Shown: in pieces, positions 4,979 through 7,734 of the stretch
Layout: each line of letters begins with the position of its first letter
Numbering within the stretch: position 1 is the stretch's first letter
Source of the DNA: Elusimicrobiota bacterium
GTDB taxonomy: Bacteria > Elusimicrobiota > Endomicrobiia > Endomicrobiales > Endomicrobiaceae
Assembly: GCA_031256695.1 (NCBI GenBank)
Contig: JAIRQB010000132.1
Coordinates: 1-7,734 of the forward strand
Reading direction: 5' to 3'
Length of the DNA stretch: 7,734 nt
Position numbers and translations under genes: made by a program
The notes under the pieces: generated by a model
Database searches by the model: none
What the model saw: the letters and a program-made list of their open reading frames with translations, nothing else
What the model was told of the DNA's origin: nothing

Positions 4979-7734
4979 CTAAAATAAATTTTCAAAATCA
5001 AAAGAAAAAAAGCGTTTTAAATTTTTCCAATTTTGACGCTATCAAAGTCACTGTCGCTAGCCCGGATCAGATAAGGGAGTGGTCATATGGCGAAGTAAAA
5101 AAGCCCGAGACGATAAATTACAGGACATTTAAGCCTGAAAGGGACGGCTTGTTTTGCGATAGGATTTTTGGTCCTATAAAAGACTGGGAATGCCACTGCG
5201 GTAAATATAAATATATAAAGCATAAAGGCGTAATATGCGATAGATGCGGCGTGGAAGTGACAGAATCAAAAGTCAGACGGGAAAGGTTTGGTCATATTGA
5301 TTTGGCTGTCCCTGTCGCGCATTTATGGTTTTTAAGAAAACCGCCTTCAAGAATAGGCATTCTCCTAAATATGAAAATATCCGATTTGGAGAAGGTCATA
5401 TATTACACAAAGTATGTTGTCACAGATGCTCTCAATGACAATGCCGGCGTTTTGTCTTTCCTTGGAAAAAGGACGCTTCTAAAAGGGGAAGAATATGATT
5501 TATTCAGGTATGGGCTAAACAGTTCTATTGTCAAAGAAGAGTTTAAGCAGATAATTGACGGATTAGTTATTGAAGAAATTGTTTTGGAAGAAGATAATAA
5601 AAAAGCGTTAAAGCAGATAAAATCTTTAATTAAGCATCAGGTTTCAAAATCCGATTTGTCTTCCGACGAGGCGGCAAACAAAATATATGAAAGCATTAAG
5701 AACGGCTATGTTTATTACAGATGTTATTTCAAATCGCATTGCGTATATTCTTACAATGATTTAGACGGAGATAGTTACGGCAGGATTTCTAAAATTCTTT
5801 CCGAGCATTTTCCAAAGGATGCGGATTTTTCCGTCAGCGAATCTGACAGGAAAATAAAAGTTGAATTTTTCAATATTGAGAAAGAGAATGCTTTCAACGA
5901 ATTGAGAAAAGACCCGAATTATTTAAAAGGATATGACGGCTTTCTTAGGATAGAAATAGTTAAAAACGATATACCGTTTATGAAGGATTTTTCCGATTTC
6001 AAAAACGCTCTTTTGCTGGAAGAAAGCGAAATCAAGAAATTTCAAAATGGTTTTGAAGATGAGTTGAAAGTAGATATTGGCGCTGTGGCGGTTAGGAAAT
6101 TGTTGGAAGAAATAGATTTGGAACAAGAAGCCAAAAATGTCCATACTGAAATTCAAGATACTAAATCAGACGCTGAAAGAGCCCGCTTGATTAGGAAAAT
6201 CAGGGTTGTAGAAGGCTTTTTAAAATCCAATACAAGACCAGAATGGATGATTATCACAGTATTGCCCGTGATTCCTCCTGAACTCAGACCTCTTGTTCCA
6301 TTAGACGGCGGCAGATTCGCCACATCAGATTTAAATGATTTGTATAGAAGGATTATAAATAGAAATAATAGGCTTCGTCATATAGAGCAGTTAAAAGCGC
6401 CTACTGTAATGATAAACAATGAGAAAAGATTATTGCAGGAGGCTGTTGACGCTCTTATAGACAATGATTCAAGGACAAGACCTGTCGTGGGACCAGGAAA
6501 TAGACCATTAAAATCTTTGTCCGACACATTGAAAGGCAAGCAAGGACGCTTTAGACAGAATTTGCTTGGTAAAAGAGTGGATTATTCAGGCAGGAGCGTA
6601 ATTGTCGTAGGACCTGATTTAAAACTTCATCAATGCGGACTTCCAAAAGAAATGGCTTTGGAACTGTTTAAACCTTTCATTATCAAGGAATTGGTTAAGC
6701 AAGAAAATGCGACTTTGAAATCGGCAAAGAGAATGTTGGAGAGAGGCGATGCGAGAGTTTGGAATATCCTTGAAAATGTCACAAAAAATCATCCTATTCT
6801 TCTAAACAGAGCGCCGACCTTGCACAGGCTCGGCATTCAGGCTTTTGAGCCTGTTTTGATTGAGGGAAAAGCGATTCAATTGCATCCTTTATCTTGCGCG
6901 GCTTTCAATGCCGATTTTGACGGAGACCAGATGGCTGTTCATCTGCCCATATCGGAAGAAGCGCAACTTGAAGCGAAAGTTCTTATGATGGCTACAAAAA
7001 ATATCTTATCGCCTGCTTCCGGCAAACCAATAGCAGTTCCTTCGCAAGATATGGTTTTGGGAAGTTGCTTTTTAACAAAAGAAAAATTAGGCGTAGCGGG
7101 CGAGGGCAAAGTCTTTTATTCCATTGATGAAATTGTAAATGCCGCGCAAACGGGGCAGATTGACTTGCAGGCAAAAATTAAAGTCGTAGGTCTTACAAAT
7201 ATGAGAGATGCTAAACTTAAAGACGAGGACAATGCCGATGTCTCAAAATGGAAAAATTATAAGGACGATGACGGCGCTGAAGTTATGAATTATACGACTG
7301 TCGGCAGAGTGATTTTTAATGAGCATTTGCCTAAAGAATCAGACGGCTCTTATTCTTTGGGTTATCAAAATAAAAATATGACAAAGAAAGAACTCGGCTC
7401 TTTGGTGGATAGATGTTATAAGGAATTAGGGCAGTTTAAGACTATAGTTTTGCTTGATGAAATAAAGAAACTTGGATACAAATATGCGACGAGAGCCGGC
7501 GTGTCAATTTCAATAGATGAGATGAAAATCCCGCCCAAAAAAGAGATTTTAGTCAGGGAAGCGAAAAATTCCATCAAATCAATAGAAAATCAGGCTAAAC
7601 AAGGGCTTATTACGGAAAGCGAGAGATATAATAAAATTATTGATATTTGGACTAAAGTGACAGACGAAGTGTCTGATATAATGTTTGATGAGATGAGAAA
7701 AGAAGAGAATGAACCTATGAAAAAAGGCGGAAAC
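4975..7734 (+). CDS. rpoC: DNA-directed RNA polymerase subunit β′ (5′ part, truncated by the window end)
   Basis: β′ holds the catalytic Mg2+ of RNA polymerase and the main σ-binding site. The frame is open for 920 codons without stop or frameshift to the last base, so the truncation is a window effect. Visible in order: KPETINYRTFKPERDGLFC; the zinc ribbon with C73, C75, C88 and C91; HLWFLRKPPSRIG; an unusual extra segment of about 180 residues (roughly 183-362); the conserved GAVAVRKLLEEIDLE (369-383); PEWMIITVLP and the lid; the clamp helices that bind σ (about 450-495); switch 2 in KGKQGRFRQNLLGKRVDYSGRS; NRAPTLHR (611-618), with R612 equivalent to E. coli R425; and the catalytic NADFDGDQM, with D647, D649 and D651 as Mg2+ ligands. 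In E. coli this triad is at 460-464, so the N-terminal part here is about 187 residues longer. The secondary-channel region follows, and the sequence ends just before the usual SGARG motif, so the bridge helix and trigger loop lie outside. Confidence 0.98.
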   Translation, partial: MTKINFQNQKKKSVLNFSNFDAIKVTVASPDQIREWSYGEVKKPETINYRTFKPERDGLFCDRIFGPIKDWECHCGKYKYIKHKGVICDRCGVEVTESKVRRERFGHIDLAVPVAHLWFLRKPPSRIGILLNMKISDLEKVIYYTKYVVTDALNDNAGVLSFLGKRTLLKGEEYDLFRYGLNSSIVKEEFKQIIDGLVIEEIVLEEDNKKALKQIKSLIKHQVSKSDLSSDEAANKIYESIKNGYVYYRCYFKSHCVYSYNDLDGDSYGRISKILSEHFPKDADFSVSESDRKIKVEFFNIEKENAFNELRKDPNYLKGYDGFLRIEIVKNDIPFMKDFSDFKNALLLEESEIKKFQNGFEDELKVDIGAVAVRKLLEEIDLEQEAKNVHTEIQDTKSDAERARLIRKIRVVEGFLKSNTRPEWMIITVLPVIPPELRPLVPLDGGRFATSDLNDLYRRIINRNNRLRHIEQLKAPTVMINNEKRLLQEAVDALIDNDSRTRPVVGPGNRPLKSLSDTLKGKQGRFRQNLLGKRVDYSGRSVIVVGPDLKLHQCGLPKEMALELFKPFIIKELVKQENATLKSAKRMLERGDARVWNILENVTKNHPILLNRAPTLHRLGIQAFEPVLIEGKAIQLHPLSCAAFNADFDGDQMAVHLPISEEAQLEAKVLMMATKNILSPASGKPIAVPSQDMVLGSCFLTKEKLGVAGEGKVFYSIDEIVNAAQTGQIDLQAKIKVVGLTNMRDAKLKDEDNADVSKWKNYKDDDGAEVMNYTTVGRVIFNEHLPKESDGSYSLGYQNKNMTKKELGSLVDRCYKELGQFKTIVLLDEIKKLGYKYATRAGVSISIDEMKIPPKKEILVREAKNSIKSIENQAKQGLITESERYNKIIDIWTKVTDEVSDIMFDEMRKEENEPMKKGGN

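Noticed and set aside
5923..6156. Antisense frames within rpoB and rpoC, including those at 5923-6156 and 6992-7174
   Set aside because: All lie opposite well-supported RNA polymerase codons, show no domain or conserved motif and have no ribosome-site or operon context.

Overview
The window holds a conserved bacterial core operon on the + strand, rplJ-rplL-rpoB-rpoC: ribosomal stalk proteins L10 and L7/L12, followed by the β and β′ subunits of RNA polymerase. The DNA is AT-rich with strong A/T third-position preference. All four genes are intact apart from rpoC, which runs off the right edge after 920 codons. No mobile element, CRISPR array, tRNA, rRNA or accessory gene is visible. The source is a low-GC bacterium. 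The L10 and β sequences (β opens with a KVNFGKI stretch, then PPLLLKMQ) give me a weak impression of an Elusimicrobiota/Endomicrobia-type organism, but this is a recollection of family style and not a search result.

Layout: positions 1-66 are the leader of rplJ and contain a compact hairpin with a T-run just ahead of the Shine-Dalgarno. rplJ (67-585) is followed by a 73-nt gap and rplL (659-1042). The 156-nt rplL-rpoB gap carries two consecutive RNA structures: a long nested hairpin, then a perfect 8-bp hairpin with a T-tract. This is the place where other bacteria reduce transcription between the highly expressed stalk genes and the less needed polymerase genes. rpoB (1199-4978) overlaps rpoC (4975-7734, partial) by four bases (ATGA).

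How the parts fit: L10 and L12 are needed at several L12 per ribosome, while β and β′ are needed 1:1 and at lower level. The sequence matches this, with a strong GGAGG ahead of rplL, an attenuator-like structure before rpoB, a modest ribosome site for rpoB and a translational-coupling overlap for rpoC.

The most unusual content is in the proteins. β′ carries an extra segment of about 180 residues between its zinc ribbon and the clamp helices, where Thermus-type enzymes have a different large insert. It does not show the obvious glycine/valine pattern of those sandwich-barrel domains, and its two flanks resemble each other. β has a short charged helical insert near the site of the enterobacterial βSI2 domain and an Ile at the position of E. 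coli Asn518 in the rifampicin region. L10 has the long C-terminal helix expected to bind three L12 dimers. I found no new non-housekeeping system here.
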